Shown here piece after piece: positions 23,404 to 31,953 of a DNA stretch of 45,022 nucleotides. Under the pieces are notes generated by a model that saw only the letters and a program-made list of their open reading frames with translations, did not search any database and had not been told where the DNA came from. Source of the DNA: JARIHD01 sp035629475. Lineage in GTDB: Bacteria > Patescibacteriota > Saccharimonadia > Saccharimonadales > UBA4665. The stretch spans positions 1 through 45,022 of the forward strand of contig DASPHS010000039.1 in NCBI GenBank assembly GCA_035629475.1. Direction: 5' to 3'. A program made the translations under genes and the position numbers. The first letter of the stretch is position 1. Each line of letters starts with the position of its first letter.

Positions 23404-24327
23404 TTAGGCGTGCTGGACACGCTGCAGGTACTGAACGCCAAGCGGCATATTTGGCTCCGCCAGGGGCAAGTTCAGGATGGTCTTGGCGGTAAACACAGCC
23501 ACTGCATCGCGCATGGACTGGTACTCTGCGGCGCTGCGGCCCATGAAAGTGCCCATAGCGTCGTGTACGCGCTCCAGGTGTCCCATGCTGACGTGGTAGG
23601 CCTTGCCGCCGAGCTGCCATGATGCCATAGCATCAAAAGTGTGCCGGGGGTCGTCATTGATGGCGACGATACCAGCTTCGTGCTTGAGGTCGCCGATAGG
23701 TACGCGTGGAATCCCGCCCTTGATAGGCACCAGGAGCCCTCGCTCATTGCGCTCCCAGGCATTACCTTCGGGTGGGGTCATGGTCGGCTGGGAGACCCCA
23801 GCGTCACGTACGTGTTTAATTGCCATATAAGCCAGGCTGTCTGACACTTGGTCGAAACGGTCTTCGCTCATATCACTGAACTCAGCAACGTGTGCCAGAG
23901 CAGCTTTGCGCTGTCGGGCAGCGCTACGCTCTTCTTCAGGGGTCATGCCCGGTAGCTCGACGCCGGTGAGGGCGATGGCCTTCATGCCTAAGGCTGCGGC
24001 ACAGCTTTCGTGGTTCAGGCCAAGGATTCCTCTCGTCTCTAGGGCAATTTCGGTAATAACCGCCAACTGGTCAACGGCGCGGGCTATGCCGCCACTCGCG
24101 GCATCGAAGCCGCCGTTTTTCATGTTCATGCCGGCGCCATAGGCGAGCGCCAGGCCATATTGGCCGCCAAAGAATTGCACGCCACCGTGTGGCCAGCGGT
24201 CGTCTCCACAGCCAGCCGGCATCAAGATGCCATCTTTACGCAACGCATCGAAGTCGGCTTCGGTCCACATAGGACCTGCTTCAGGTAATTTATAGGGTAA
24301 CGGGGCGCGTTCCATCACATCGCTCAT
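23404..24327 (-). CDS. Divergent beta-carbonic-anhydrase-like protein A
   Basis: 307 aa. No family is obvious overall, but the two zinc-site motifs of beta-carbonic anhydrases are present in the right order: C40-G-D42-D-R44-W-P (CxDxRxP) and H106-E-S-C109-A-A (HxxC). The ~65-residue spacing is slightly longer than in the E. coli enzyme. A Gly-rich block (FFGGQYGLALAYGAGM) lies between, where beta-CAs bind the substrate. The C-terminal half is unlike known CAs. It may hydrate CO2, bind another ligand with zinc, or be inactive. A second protein with the same motifs is at 26163-27116. Shine-Dalgarno-like AAAGGATG precedes the ATG. Confidence 0.55.
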   Translation of the reverse strand: MSDVMERAPLPYKLPEAGPMWTEADFDALRKDGILMPAGCGDDRWPHGGVQFFGGQYGLALAYGAGMNMKNGGFDAASGGIARAVDQLAVITEIALETRGILGLNHESCAAALGMKAIALTGVELPGMTPEEERSAARQRKAALAHVAEFSDMSEDRFDQVSDSLAYMAIKHVRDAGVSQPTMTPPEGNAWERNERGLLVPIKGGIPRVPIGDLKHEAGIVAINDDPRHTFDAMASWQLGGKAYHVSMGHLERVHDAMGTFMGRSAAEYQSMRDAVAVFTAKTILNLPLAEPNMPLGVQYLQRVQHA

Positions 24328-24449
24328 AAGTACATCCTTTGGCGTTATGGTTTATATTTGTGTCGTACAAAAAGTATAGTATAGCACCGGCATATACATT
24401 GAAAAATAGCATTTATCATTGTAATATATACAAATTCTATGAGGATGTT

Positions 24450-25649
24450 ATGAGTAGCCCGGAAGAAACGGTGAACCGCTTCCCTTTGCCCCTAGGTTTG
24501 GTCGAGGCACATTTAGGTGCGTTTACAGGGTTTAATGATGCGCAGCTGGACATGATAGCTCGCTCGAACGAGCCCGAAGAGCGAATAAACGATGCTTCGC
24601 CCCTGGGCCATTTGTGGGATTTCAAGGAAGACACCATGTTCTCCCACCTGACCCGGTTTACTAATGACCGTCTGTCCTACCAGCAAGTACTGCCACCGAT
24701 GCGCGCCTATCGGGCTGCTGTCTGTCTGGGGGACATCCTGATGCGTGCCCGCGAAGACCAACTAGTGGACCAGGGCTATGCAGTCGACCCGGTCCGGCTC
24801 GACCCCTTGCGACATTACCTGCTGCTGCCCGAAGGCGAGCGTGGTGACGAGGCTGGGCGGTTCCGGGGTGAGCGCTTCCTCGAAGACCTGACAAGACAAT
24901 ATGGTGCTACTGCGGTACGACACGGCTATTTTGAGCAGGACGCAGCTGTTGAAGCTTTGGCTGCGCTGCGCGATGGGTGGCAGCAGTCCGAAATGCAGTA
25001 CCTCTTTCCGACTGCCGAAGACCCGGCAAACTTTTTTGGTGAACTGTGCCGGGGTATGTTCCAATTGCTACGTCTGTACAAAATTGGCGAAGCTGAGGCT
25101 ACAGTGGCGCCATGGACGGACAGCAGTTTTGATGCTGCAAGACACTTTATAACTGGCGACAGAGAGACCGTGCCTGATATTGACTACTTTCGGAAATTCC
25201 GGCGTCTGAGTACCGATACCCAGTTGGCCTATGCAAATGGTACCCATGGTGAGGCCTGTGGCTATGGGGCACTGCCCGCTGGCGCAGCGGCTGTGGCGAT
25301 CCGAAGCTACCTGATCGGTATGGTTCCGGCGGCACCGGGACGATTAATGGAAGTTGGGTTTAAGCGGAGCGTACGGACATTCGAGCTAGGACCTGATGAT
25401 GCGCTCGTGGTCAGTGACGCTGCTGATGTATCAGAACTTGTGCGCTACCCTTTTGTAAGCCCTGCGACCGACCCCGAGGGGCTTGAGCCAACGATACAGG
25501 CACTGTGCCGGGATGGTCGCACGATCCCTCTGTACTCACCTATGAGCCCGCCACACGACTCGTTCTATGCCGCTATCGATGAGGCGCATACTGGTACGTC
25601 GCCGTTGTATGAACTCGGTGTCGAGAAAGTAAAAGGCGGGTCGACATGA
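24450..25649 (+). CDS. Unknown 399-aa protein with permuted-looking Cys/His motifs
   Basis: Unknown family. The start at 24450 is chosen because GAGG sits 6 nt upstream; the open frame begins at 24339 but those codons are AT-rich and look untranslated. The protein is soluble and mixed alpha/beta. Late in the sequence it has H266-G-E-A-C270-G and C353-R-D355-G-R357-T-I-P, which resemble the HxxCG and CxDGRxP motifs of its neighbours but in reverse order and with one extra residue in the first. This may be coincidence. It is transcribed divergently from protein A. Confidence 0.55.
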   Translation: MSSPEETVNRFPLPLGLVEAHLGAFTGFNDAQLDMIARSNEPEERINDASPLGHLWDFKEDTMFSHLTRFTNDRLSYQQVLPPMRAYRAAVCLGDILMRAREDQLVDQGYAVDPVRLDPLRHYLLLPEGERGDEAGRFRGERFLEDLTRQYGATAVRHGYFEQDAAVEALAALRDGWQQSEMQYLFPTAEDPANFFGELCRGMFQLLRLYKIGEAEATVAPWTDSSFDAARHFITGDRETVPDIDYFRKFRRLSTDTQLAYANGTHGEACGYGALPAGAAAVAIRSYLIGMVPAAPGRLMEVGFKRSVRTFELGPDDALVVSDAADVSELVRYPFVSPATDPEGLEPTIQALCRDGRTIPLYSPMSPPHDSFYAAIDEAHTGTSPLYELGVEKVKGGST

Positions 25650-25675
25650 GTGAACTTAGGCGTTTGCGGATGTGC

Positions 25676-25975
25676 CTACTCCACCGAACGGGACGCGGAT
25701 TCGGTAGACAGTACCTGCCCGTAGGTGGCAGTCAGCTGCTCGATATCCTTAAAATGGCCGAGTGTCATGAGGCCAGCAACTAACCCGTCAAAAGCGGCGG
25801 CCCGCTGCAACGGGTCCGGAAACTTGGATTGCAGGAATGGCCGCATGGCCATAGCTATGCCGTGAAACTCACGATTCACCTGTATCCAGCCCTGGTTTTT
25901 TAAGTCAGAAGATGAGAGGCTTTTGAGCCAAACCCTTACTGCCTCGGTTGCTGGGTCGGGTAGCTGCTGGCTCAT
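25676..25975 (-). CDS. Hypothetical protein, 99 aa
   Basis: Unknown family, probably all-helical and soluble (AVRVWLKSLSSSDLKN, FDGLVAGLMTLGHFKDIEQL). The ATG at 25975 is chosen over the GTG at 25981 because a near-perfect Shine-Dalgarno AAGGAGGTGA lies 2-3 nt before it; this is the best ribosome site in the window. Convergent with the unknown gene ending at 25649, 26 nt away. Confidence 0.65.
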   Translation of the reverse strand: MSQQLPDPATEAVRVWLKSLSSSDLKNQGWIQVNREFHGIAMAMRPFLQSKFPDPLQRAAAFDGLVAGLMTLGHFKDIEQLTATYGQVLSTESASRSVE

Positions 25976-26070
25976 AATCACCTCCTTGTTGTACTTTTAC
26001 TGTAGCAATAAAGCCTGAGCAATAGCTGTGTTATTCGTCACGCCCTCATGTACGCTCTATTGCCGTTTCC

Positions 26071-26100
26071 TTGCGTATATTTTATAAGCAGGCGTATAAT
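26071..26100 (+). promoter_or_regulatory. Promoter of carbonic-anhydrase-like gene B
   Basis: TTGCGT (26071-26076), 18-nt spacer, perfect TATAAT (26095-26100). Transcription near 26107 would give a ~56-nt leader, one of the few long leaders in the window; it contains a short GTCC/GGAC stem (26117-26128 region). Confidence 0.6.
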
Positions 26101-26162
26101 CAACGCTGATACACAGTCCCCCGGGACGTATAAGTACTAACCAGTAAACAGAGCTATTTTAT

Positions 26163-27116
26163 ATGCAAACTACTATGGGCCAGATTGACACTGCTTCCGT
26201 ACAGGAAGTACAAATCGGTGACTTTATTGTTACCCGCATCGCTGACGACTTGAGCTGGGGCGTGGGCAGTATTCAACCCCAGGATGGTCTGAATAATGAC
26301 GCCGACCAGCAGCGCCTTATTGAAACGGTGATTGCCAGTCTCAGCCGGGTCAATGCAGCCGAACTTGCCTACTCTTCCTGCACTGATGGCCGCTTGCCCA
26401 TCAAGCTACTCGACGGCGAAGCTGTGCCCGTGCGTGAACAAATTGTCGGCACCGATACCATGCTCTTCTTCCATATGGCTGAAGCACTTGGATCCCGCTT
26501 TTACAAGGACCCGAACGAACCGCTTGCTGAACGTATTCAGGAAGTCATTGCCTTTATGCGCGATAGCGGCCTGGTTCCTTGCACGCACGTTGCCTGTGGG
26601 GCGGCCGCCGGGTACGTGCCTATCAACGAAAACTTGGTGCGCTTTACTGCTGAGCCCAAGTTTGCAGCCCGCCAGCAAGCGCTCCTGCCTGAGGGTGTGT
26701 ATGACGAATCGCTCCGCGCCACTATTACCAAGGGCTACCAGGATCGCCTGGAGCGCGGTGCATACGCTGACTGGAGCGACGCTTTGCTTATGGAAGCAGT
26801 CAAGACCGCCAGCGGCGACCATGCTATTGCTGAGCTGAACGACGACCAGCGTGGCGTGCATGGCCACGTAGAAGAACAGATTGTGCGCATTCAGGTTGAT
26901 GGCCTGGCTATCAATGAGACGCAAGTGTGTGCTCGCACGAGCGGTCGTGAAGTATTTGGCGTCAACGATTTGCGCTTGCAGCGCCATGCCCAGCTGATCG
27001 GCCGTGGCCAGGAAGAAGATTACAAGATAGCACTTATGGCGGCCGAGGACTTTACCGATGGCGGCCATGGCACACTTGCCAAAGACCTCCCCACCTACAT
27101 TGTTCGTGCTATCTAG
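26163..27116 (+). CDS. Divergent beta-carbonic-anhydrase-like protein B
   Basis: 317 aa. Shows C73-T-D75-G-R77-L-P, very close to the beta-CA motif CSDSRVP, and T-H142-V-A-C145-G-A, matching HxxCG. These would supply the Cys2His zinc ligands and the Asp-Arg dyad. Spacing between motifs is ~68 residues, longer than the usual ~55. Flanking sequence (GDFIVTRIADDLSWGVGSI at the N-terminus, LNDDQRGVHGHVEEQIVRI later) is not recognisable, so the assignment rests on motifs and needs a structure prediction. It may be a paralog of protein A at 23404-24327. Confidence 0.58.
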   Translation: MQTTMGQIDTASVQEVQIGDFIVTRIADDLSWGVGSIQPQDGLNNDADQQRLIETVIASLSRVNAAELAYSSCTDGRLPIKLLDGEAVPVREQIVGTDTMLFFHMAEALGSRFYKDPNEPLAERIQEVIAFMRDSGLVPCTHVACGAAAGYVPINENLVRFTAEPKFAARQQALLPEGVYDESLRATITKGYQDRLERGAYADWSDALLMEAVKTASGDHAIAELNDDQRGVHGHVEEQIVRIQVDGLAINETQVCARTSGREVFGVNDLRLQRHAQLIGRGQEEDYKIALMAAEDFTDGGHGTLAKDLPTYIVRAI

Positions 27117-27233
27117 ACGCCACACCGTGGCACATCTCGGGCGGATCAGATGCGCTCCGCATTCACCGTACTCAAGTACGGCTCACTTGCGGTACTCCTG
27201 TCCCATCCCAAGCTGCACACACGCTGAGCCGTC
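27116..27233. repeat. Long imperfect hairpin repeat, copy 2
   Basis: Core from GATG (27149) to CATC (27207): CCGCA/TGCGG and CCGTAC-TCAA-GTACGG stems, flanked by CTCCGC and GCGGTACTCCTG. The outer arms pair as GACGcCaCAcCGTG..CTcGGG (from 27116) with the complement of CCCaAG..CACgCTGAGcCGTC (to 27233). It begins at the last base of the carbonic-anhydrase-like gene's stop codon, so it would lie in that gene's 3' untranslated region. Confidence 0.8.
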
Positions 27234-27387
27234 TTGAGCTCGAAATTATATGTGCGTCTTCGTCATTCCTGATGCGTTCAGGAATCTAATCAATTATCGT
27301 GTCCCTTGTGATACATAATCGGCAATTATTTACAAACACCCCTGTTTAGTTTACGCTGAGGGTAAGAACTAATCTTACGGAGGGTAT

Positions 27388-28059
27388 ATGATAACAAGAC
27401 GTAAAATCGCCATGATTGCGGCGGAGTTTTTGGGTACCGGGTTATTGACCCTGATTATCCTGGCTGTTGGCCGCTCGCAATTGGGCGCACCATACTTTAT
27501 AGGTATCGCTGCGGGCTTGACGCTCGTCATGGCGACACTTGTCCTGGGCCGTGTATCCGGTGCTCACTTGAACCCAGCAATCACCATTGGCCTATGGTCG
27601 GTGCGGCGCATTAAGGCTGTCCCTGCTATCGTGTACATCGCTGCCCAGATCATTGGTGCAGGTGTTGCCTATTTCTTGTACAGCTATCTGGTAGGTCAAA
27701 CATTGGAAAACACGACTGCCGGATTTGAGGGTAAGGTGCTGGTGGCGGAAGCTGTCGGTGCATTTGTCTTCAGCTTGGGCTGGGCGGCCGTTGTCTACCA
27801 GCGCCTCGAAGGCGGCCGTGCCGCTACGGTATTGGGTGTTTCCCTGATGCTTGGCATGCTGGTTGCAAGTGTTGGTATGGGTCTGTACGTCAACCCTGCA
27901 GTTGCGCTGGGCGCTCACTCATGGGTCTGGGGTACCTACGCTCTTGGTCCGGTGCTTGGTGCGATTATCGGGTTCAACCTGTACGGACTGCTGTTTGCTC
28001 CTGAAAAAGAGCTGACTGATGCCGCAGAGGCAAGTGCCCGCCGCAAGACAATAAAGTAG
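27388..28059 (+). CDS. MIP-family channel (aquaporin/glycerol facilitator)
   Basis: 223 aa, six membrane helices with the two half-helices of the family. First NPA at N62-P-A64 (SGAHLNPAIT), second at N169-P-A171 (GLYVNPAVALG). In most aquaporins an Arg follows the second NPA and forms the ar/R filter; here it is Val, so the pore should be less restrictive or differently selective. GGAGG lies 4 nt before the ATG. Hairpin copy 2 lies upstream and a strong terminator follows. Confidence 0.9.
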   Translation: MITRRKIAMIAAEFLGTGLLTLIILAVGRSQLGAPYFIGIAAGLTLVMATLVLGRVSGAHLNPAITIGLWSVRRIKAVPAIVYIAAQIIGAGVAYFLYSYLVGQTLENTTAGFEGKVLVAEAVGAFVFSLGWAAVVYQRLEGGRAATVLGVSLMLGMLVASVGMGLYVNPAVALGAHSWVWGTYALGPVLGAIIGFNLYGLLFAPEKELTDAAEASARRKTIK

Positions 28060-28074
28060 TCTACGGTTCCATAT

Positions 28075-28107
28075 AAAAAATACCGCTCATCGGGGCGGTA
28101 TTTTTTA
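28075..28107. terminator. Bidirectional terminator between MIP channel and helicase genes
   Basis: AAAAAATACCGC and GCGGTATTTTTT pair around a TCATCGGG loop. Serves the plus-strand channel gene and the minus-strand helicase gene, whose stop codon overlaps its right edge (28105). Confidence 0.92.
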
Positions 28108-31100
28108 TGCCTCGCGCAGGAATTGCTCGAATTCCAGTACACCCGCCAGGTCGGCAGCGTAAGCACTGACATCGGGGATATCGAGCGACTTGATGCGCAT
28201 CCAGATGGCCTCGGCCAGTTTGCGGGCGTCAGCTTCCTCGCTGGGCGTAAAGTCCATGTGCAGCTCGTGGACGGTGCCATCCTCGTCAGGCTCCACGAAC
28301 TCCAGATAGGCATCTGTTACCGTGTAGCCGGCGAAGGCGTGCGATTCTTCAACGAGGGCTTTATACAGATACAGCTGCAGACGGTAGCGATGCAGCTTGG
28401 GGTCATTGCGCCAGCGGTCATAGCTTTTACCCGTCTTGTAATCGACGATAGTAATCGTGTGGTTTTGCTTATCGATAATCAGTTTATCTATTTTACCGGC
28501 CATGTGGGCATTACCAATGAACACTCCTTCGTTACGGAAGTTGAACTCGGCTTCGTCGGTGGCGTGATAGGTGTGGGCGCGCTGTTCCAGAACGGCTTTA
28601 ATGGCCAATTGCCCGCGGTCATAGAACTGCGTCGTATCTTGTTCGCTCAATCGTTTTGCACGCAAGTGGGCGCCAAATGTCTCCAGCGCAAGGGCGCGTT
28701 CGGGTAAGTGGCCATGCTGCTTGTTATAGCGGTGAAGCCACTCCAGCGTTTCGTGCATCGCGTTTCCGAATTCGCCGGTTGGAATCGGTGCTTTGGGAAA
28801 GCGCAAGATAGTATTCATAAAGAACGCGGCTGGGCCCTGGTGTTCCAGGTTAACAAAGGCGGTGACGTGTGTCGGACTCAGCTGGAACTGCTGTAACCTG
28901 CCCTGTAACAGCGCTCGCAAATCTTTGCTGCCCACGGCTGCTTCATGACGCTGTTGCCAATAGGCGGCGAGCTCGGTGGTGAGCGATGTATTGCTTTCCT
29001 CGGCGCGCTTGACTGATTGTTTACCCACCGGGAGATGCGGACTGGTAATGCTGCCATCATCATTGGTCGTCTCGTCCAGGTATTTCAGGCGTGTCTGTGC
29101 TCGGCCACCGTAGGTATTGGTGTAATTCAAGAGGTACAGCTGCGTCTTGGCGCGCGTTATGGCTACATAGAACAGGCGCAAGCGCTCATCGTTCGTAGCC
29201 CCGGCGTAGCGGATATATTGCAGATTTTGTGGTAAAGCCAGCCGGGAACCCAGGTTACGGGCTTTGCTTCCCCAGACATCGTCAGATACAGCCAGCACGA
29301 AGACGGCTTGGAATTCCATCCCCTTCGATTTGTAGGCGGTCATTAGCTGCACGGCCTCGCTAGCTTCCTGGTAGGGGCTGGTATTGAGGATTTTAATGTT
29401 AGCGGCCTGATGGGCGGCTACAAAGCTAATGAAGTCAGCCAGGTGCAGCTGGTCACCCTCCTCTTTGCGGAAGTCGCGGAGGCGGGAGCGCAGCACTGTC
29501 AGATTGGTCAGTAGGTTCCAGAATGACGCCGAAATAGTGGCGCTGGGCTGCTCCGTTTCAGCGGCAAAGGCCTCCTCCAGACTGACCTGCCCTTCGGGCT
29601 GCTCGGCGCGGGCGGGCACGACGACATCTTCGAAATGATGCGCATAGAACGGAGATTTGTAGGATGCGTGGTCGGGCTCCTGCAGGTCCAAGGGAGTAAC
29701 GCCAATCAAGTAATCAATCATTGTTTCCAGTGTTTCGGTGCCAGCCAGCATGCTCAGGCGGATGAAGAATAAGGCGATAGGCTTGAGTGATTCGTTTTCC
29801 AGCAGTACCTCGGTCCAGTTTTCGCGGTCATCATTGGCCTGCCAGGAAAGGTTCCAGATAAGGCTGGTGGGCAGCTGCCAAAAATCGAAGCTCAGCACTT
29901 CAGCCCAGAGGGCATTGGCTACAACATGCTGGCCACGGTTCAGGGCCAGCACCAGCTCGCTCATACGCACCAGTTGGGTAATAGACGGATCCTCAAGGAC
30001 GTTTTCACGCTTCTCGTAGCGCACGGGGATGTCCAGCTCTTGCAGGAATGGCACCAGCGGCTCCAGGAATTTATGTTTCGGGGCCAGCACGGCAATTTCT
30101 TCGGGCGGAACCTCGGCATCAATCAGCTTTTTAATCTGTTCAGCCGTCCAGGCGTATTGCCCGACGTCACTTTTGGCTTCGCGGCGTTCCACGATGGCCG
30201 TTTGCGGTAGGTTTTTATTCCCGGCGGTAATCGTTTTGGTAATAGCTGGAAAATTGTGGTGCAGGCGCTCGGTAATTTGCTCGGCAATGCCCTGGGCGGT
30301 GTGCAGAATGGCGCCATGCGAACGGTAGTTCTTGGTGAGGGTAATGACTTCTACGTCGCGGTAGAGGTTGTTAAACTGCAGCATGTGTGAATAATTCGCC
30401 CCTTGGAAGGCATAAATAGCCTGGTCGTCATCACCCACGGCGAGCACGTTCGGGCGGCCTTCACTGGCCGGGTTGTCGGTAAGCAGCTCTACCAGGCGTA
30501 GCTGGGCGCCGTTGGTATCCTGGAACTCATCCAGCAAGATATACAGGTAGCGTTCTTGCAGCGTAAAACGCAGGTCATCGTTAGTCTCCAGGGCGCGTAC
30601 TGCACGCAGAATCATATCGTCATAGTCAAATAACCCTTGGGCTTGCAACGCATCAAGATACTGTTGGTAGATGTCCGCCGCTGCGCGCAATTTTTGGTTC
30701 GTCTTGGTGCCGTCAACGGTAAAGTTGCCAGTCGAGTCTTTGGCAAGCCAGGCATTTTTCCACTGCGTAAGGGGTGTCGTCTTGCCACTCTCAGCGACTT
30801 CCTGTAGCGCCTGCACGAGCTCCTGCATGAACAGGCTGGCCAGCGGTACGACACCGTTGGTGGCACTGCCCAAGTCCACACTCTCCCCTACTTCACTGAG
30901 GATAGCCTCGAACAAGCCGGCACTGCTTTTGCTGATGCGGGTTAAGCCCCGTAATTTGGCGGCCACGATAGGGCTGGCTGCCGTGATAAAGCTGTCGTTC
31001 TGGTCGGCAATCGCCCGCAGGTCGCCGGGTGACAGGAGCGAGCGCTTGGCGTCACTGACAAAGGTTTGGATGTCCCGCAGGTACACCGATGCAAATTTAA

Positions 31101-31509
31101 GTGGGTTGCTGTACGGCAGGCCTTCAAAGATAGCCCGATAGATGCTGTCAGTGCCTAGGTCGTCGACGGGATCCATGTCAGCCAATTCGGCAAAGTAATC
31201 CGGATAGCGGCGGATAAGGTCACTGCCGAAGGCATGGTAGGTGCTGATGCTGACATCATATGCTTGCTGACCGATGAAGTTGCTCAACCGTTCACGCATG
31301 GTCTGTGCGGCGGACTCCGTAAAGGTCAGGCACAGGATGTTTTGTGGTAGCGTATCGGTGGTAGCCAAGATGTGGGCGATGCGAGTCGTAAGCAGCTGGG
31401 TCTTGCCCGTTCCCGGGCCGGCAATTACCAGCACTGGCCCGTCGATTGTCTCAACGGCCTTGCGCTGCTCAGCATTGAGCTTTGATAAGGCTACATCATA
31501 CTTCCCCAT
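28105..31509 (-). CDS. UvrD-type helicase fused to a RecB-like nuclease
   Basis: 1134 aa. N-terminal superfamily 1A helicase: Q-motif LNAEQRKAVETIDGPVLVIA, Walker A GPGTGKTQLLT (about 31-41), Walker B LLDEFQDTN, the QAIYAFQGA motif, and VTLTKNYRS plus the VAITRAKTQLYLL motif VI. The last ~250 residues are a PD-(D/E)xK nuclease of the RecB/AddA type, with AGKIDKLIIDK and IVDYKTGKSY as the catalytic G-x-D...D-Y-K-T. It should unwind and trim DNA ends for recombination. No AddB or RecC/RecD partner is visible. Start at 31509: GAGGTG lies 4 nt upstream and a TACAAT 10 nt upstream. Confidence 0.93.
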   Translation of the reverse strand: MGKYDVALSKLNAEQRKAVETIDGPVLVIAGPGTGKTQLLTTRIAHILATTDTLPQNILCLTFTESAAQTMRERLSNFIGQQAYDVSISTYHAFGSDLIRRYPDYFAELADMDPVDDLGTDSIYRAIFEGLPYSNPLKFASVYLRDIQTFVSDAKRSLLSPGDLRAIADQNDSFITAASPIVAAKLRGLTRISKSSAGLFEAILSEVGESVDLGSATNGVVPLASLFMQELVQALQEVAESGKTTPLTQWKNAWLAKDSTGNFTVDGTKTNQKLRAAADIYQQYLDALQAQGLFDYDDMILRAVRALETNDDLRFTLQERYLYILLDEFQDTNGAQLRLVELLTDNPASEGRPNVLAVGDDDQAIYAFQGANYSHMLQFNNLYRDVEVITLTKNYRSHGAILHTAQGIAEQITERLHHNFPAITKTITAGNKNLPQTAIVERREAKSDVGQYAWTAEQIKKLIDAEVPPEEIAVLAPKHKFLEPLVPFLQELDIPVRYEKRENVLEDPSITQLVRMSELVLALNRGQHVVANALWAEVLSFDFWQLPTSLIWNLSWQANDDRENWTEVLLENESLKPIALFFIRLSMLAGTETLETMIDYLIGVTPLDLQEPDHASYKSPFYAHHFEDVVVPARAEQPEGQVSLEEAFAAETEQPSATISASFWNLLTNLTVLRSRLRDFRKEEGDQLHLADFISFVAAHQAANIKILNTSPYQEASEAVQLMTAYKSKGMEFQAVFVLAVSDDVWGSKARNLGSRLALPQNLQYIRYAGATNDERLRLFYVAITRAKTQLYLLNYTNTYGGRAQTRLKYLDETTNDDGSITSPHLPVGKQSVKRAEESNTSLTTELAAYWQQRHEAAVGSKDLRALLQGRLQQFQLSPTHVTAFVNLEHQGPAAFFMNTILRFPKAPIPTGEFGNAMHETLEWLHRYNKQHGHLPERALALETFGAHLRAKRLSEQDTTQFYDRGQLAIKAVLEQRAHTYHATDEAEFNFRNEGVFIGNAHMAGKIDKLIIDKQNHTITIVDYKTGKSYDRWRNDPKLHRYRLQLYLYKALVEESHAFAGYTVTDAYLEFVEPDEDGTVHELHMDFTPSEEADARKLAEAIWMRIKSLDIPDVSAYAADLAGVLEFEQFLREA

Positions 31510-31553
31510 AGACACCTCTATTGTATCACCCACGCAGGCAGAGGCCGTAAATA

Positions 31554-31582
31554 TTGACATAACTTAATTTATATAATATAAA
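31554..31582 (+). promoter_or_regulatory. Consensus promoter for a leaderless small gene
   Basis: Perfect -35 TTGACA (31554-31559), 17-nt spacer, -10 TATAAA (31577-31582), and the ATG at 31590 after exactly 7 nt. Transcription should start on or next to the A of the start codon. This is the clearest leaderless promoter in the window. Confidence 0.8.
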
Positions 31583-31589
31583 TATTATT

Positions 31590-31892
31590 ATGACACGAGA
31601 ACTATTACTGATGACCGCAGGTGTGGCAGCCTTCGGAATAGGGGCCAGTTGGGCGATCGGTGAAATGGCTGATAATGGGTATAACAATGGCGCCGAAGCA
31701 GTTGTTTATGCCGAAGAGAACGGCTACACAAACGTAGAGCTAGTCGATACAGACACGTTAACCTTTTTCAGTGGTTGCGACGACAGTGATGCAGTTAAAT
31801 ACGAAATGACCGCTACTGCGCCTAATGGTGCGCAAGCAAACGTTATCGCTTGTGGTGGCGTATGGACAGCGCTCACACTGCGCCGAGGCTAG
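31590..31892 (+). CDS. Small secreted or anchored protein, 100 aa
   Basis: Unknown family. One N-terminal hydrophobic segment (LLLMTAGVAAFGIGASWAIG) serves as signal or anchor. A ~65-residue acidic domain follows (AEAVVYAEENGYTNVELVDT, then DAVKYEMTATAPNGAQANVIACGG) with two cysteines that could form a disulfide outside the cell. The pattern of alternating strands suggests a small alpha/beta domain. Driven by the canonical promoter at 31554-31582, so probably well expressed. Monocistronic: a terminator follows. Confidence 0.75.
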   Translation: MTRELLLMTAGVAAFGIGASWAIGEMADNGYNNGAEAVVYAEENGYTNVELVDTDTLTFFSGCDDSDAVKYEMTATAPNGAQANVIACGGVWTALTLRRG

Positions 31893-31899
31893 ATCACGC

Positions 31900-31943
31900 G
31901 CTATATAAAGAGGCCAGCTATAACGCTGGTCTCTTTATATATA
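31900..31943. terminator. Bidirectional terminator after the small secreted protein
   Basis: ATATAAAGAGgCCAGC pairs with GCTGGtCTCTTTATAT around a TATAAC loop (a 15-16 bp stem). Also serves the convergent NADH dehydrogenase gene ending at 31954. Confidence 0.9.
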
Positions 31944-31953
31944 AACTGCGAAC

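Noticed and set aside
25647..25649. Possible recoding of UGA as in SR1/Gracilibacteria
   Set aside because: UGA ends recognised genes here (25647-25649, 43907-43909), and conserved proteins contain no in-frame UGA at Gly or Trp positions.
25644..25781. About 45-aa frame starting at an ATGA overlap with the unknown gene at 24450-25649
   Set aside because: It lies antisense to the 99-aa gene, which has a near-perfect Shine-Dalgarno, and has no protein-like features.
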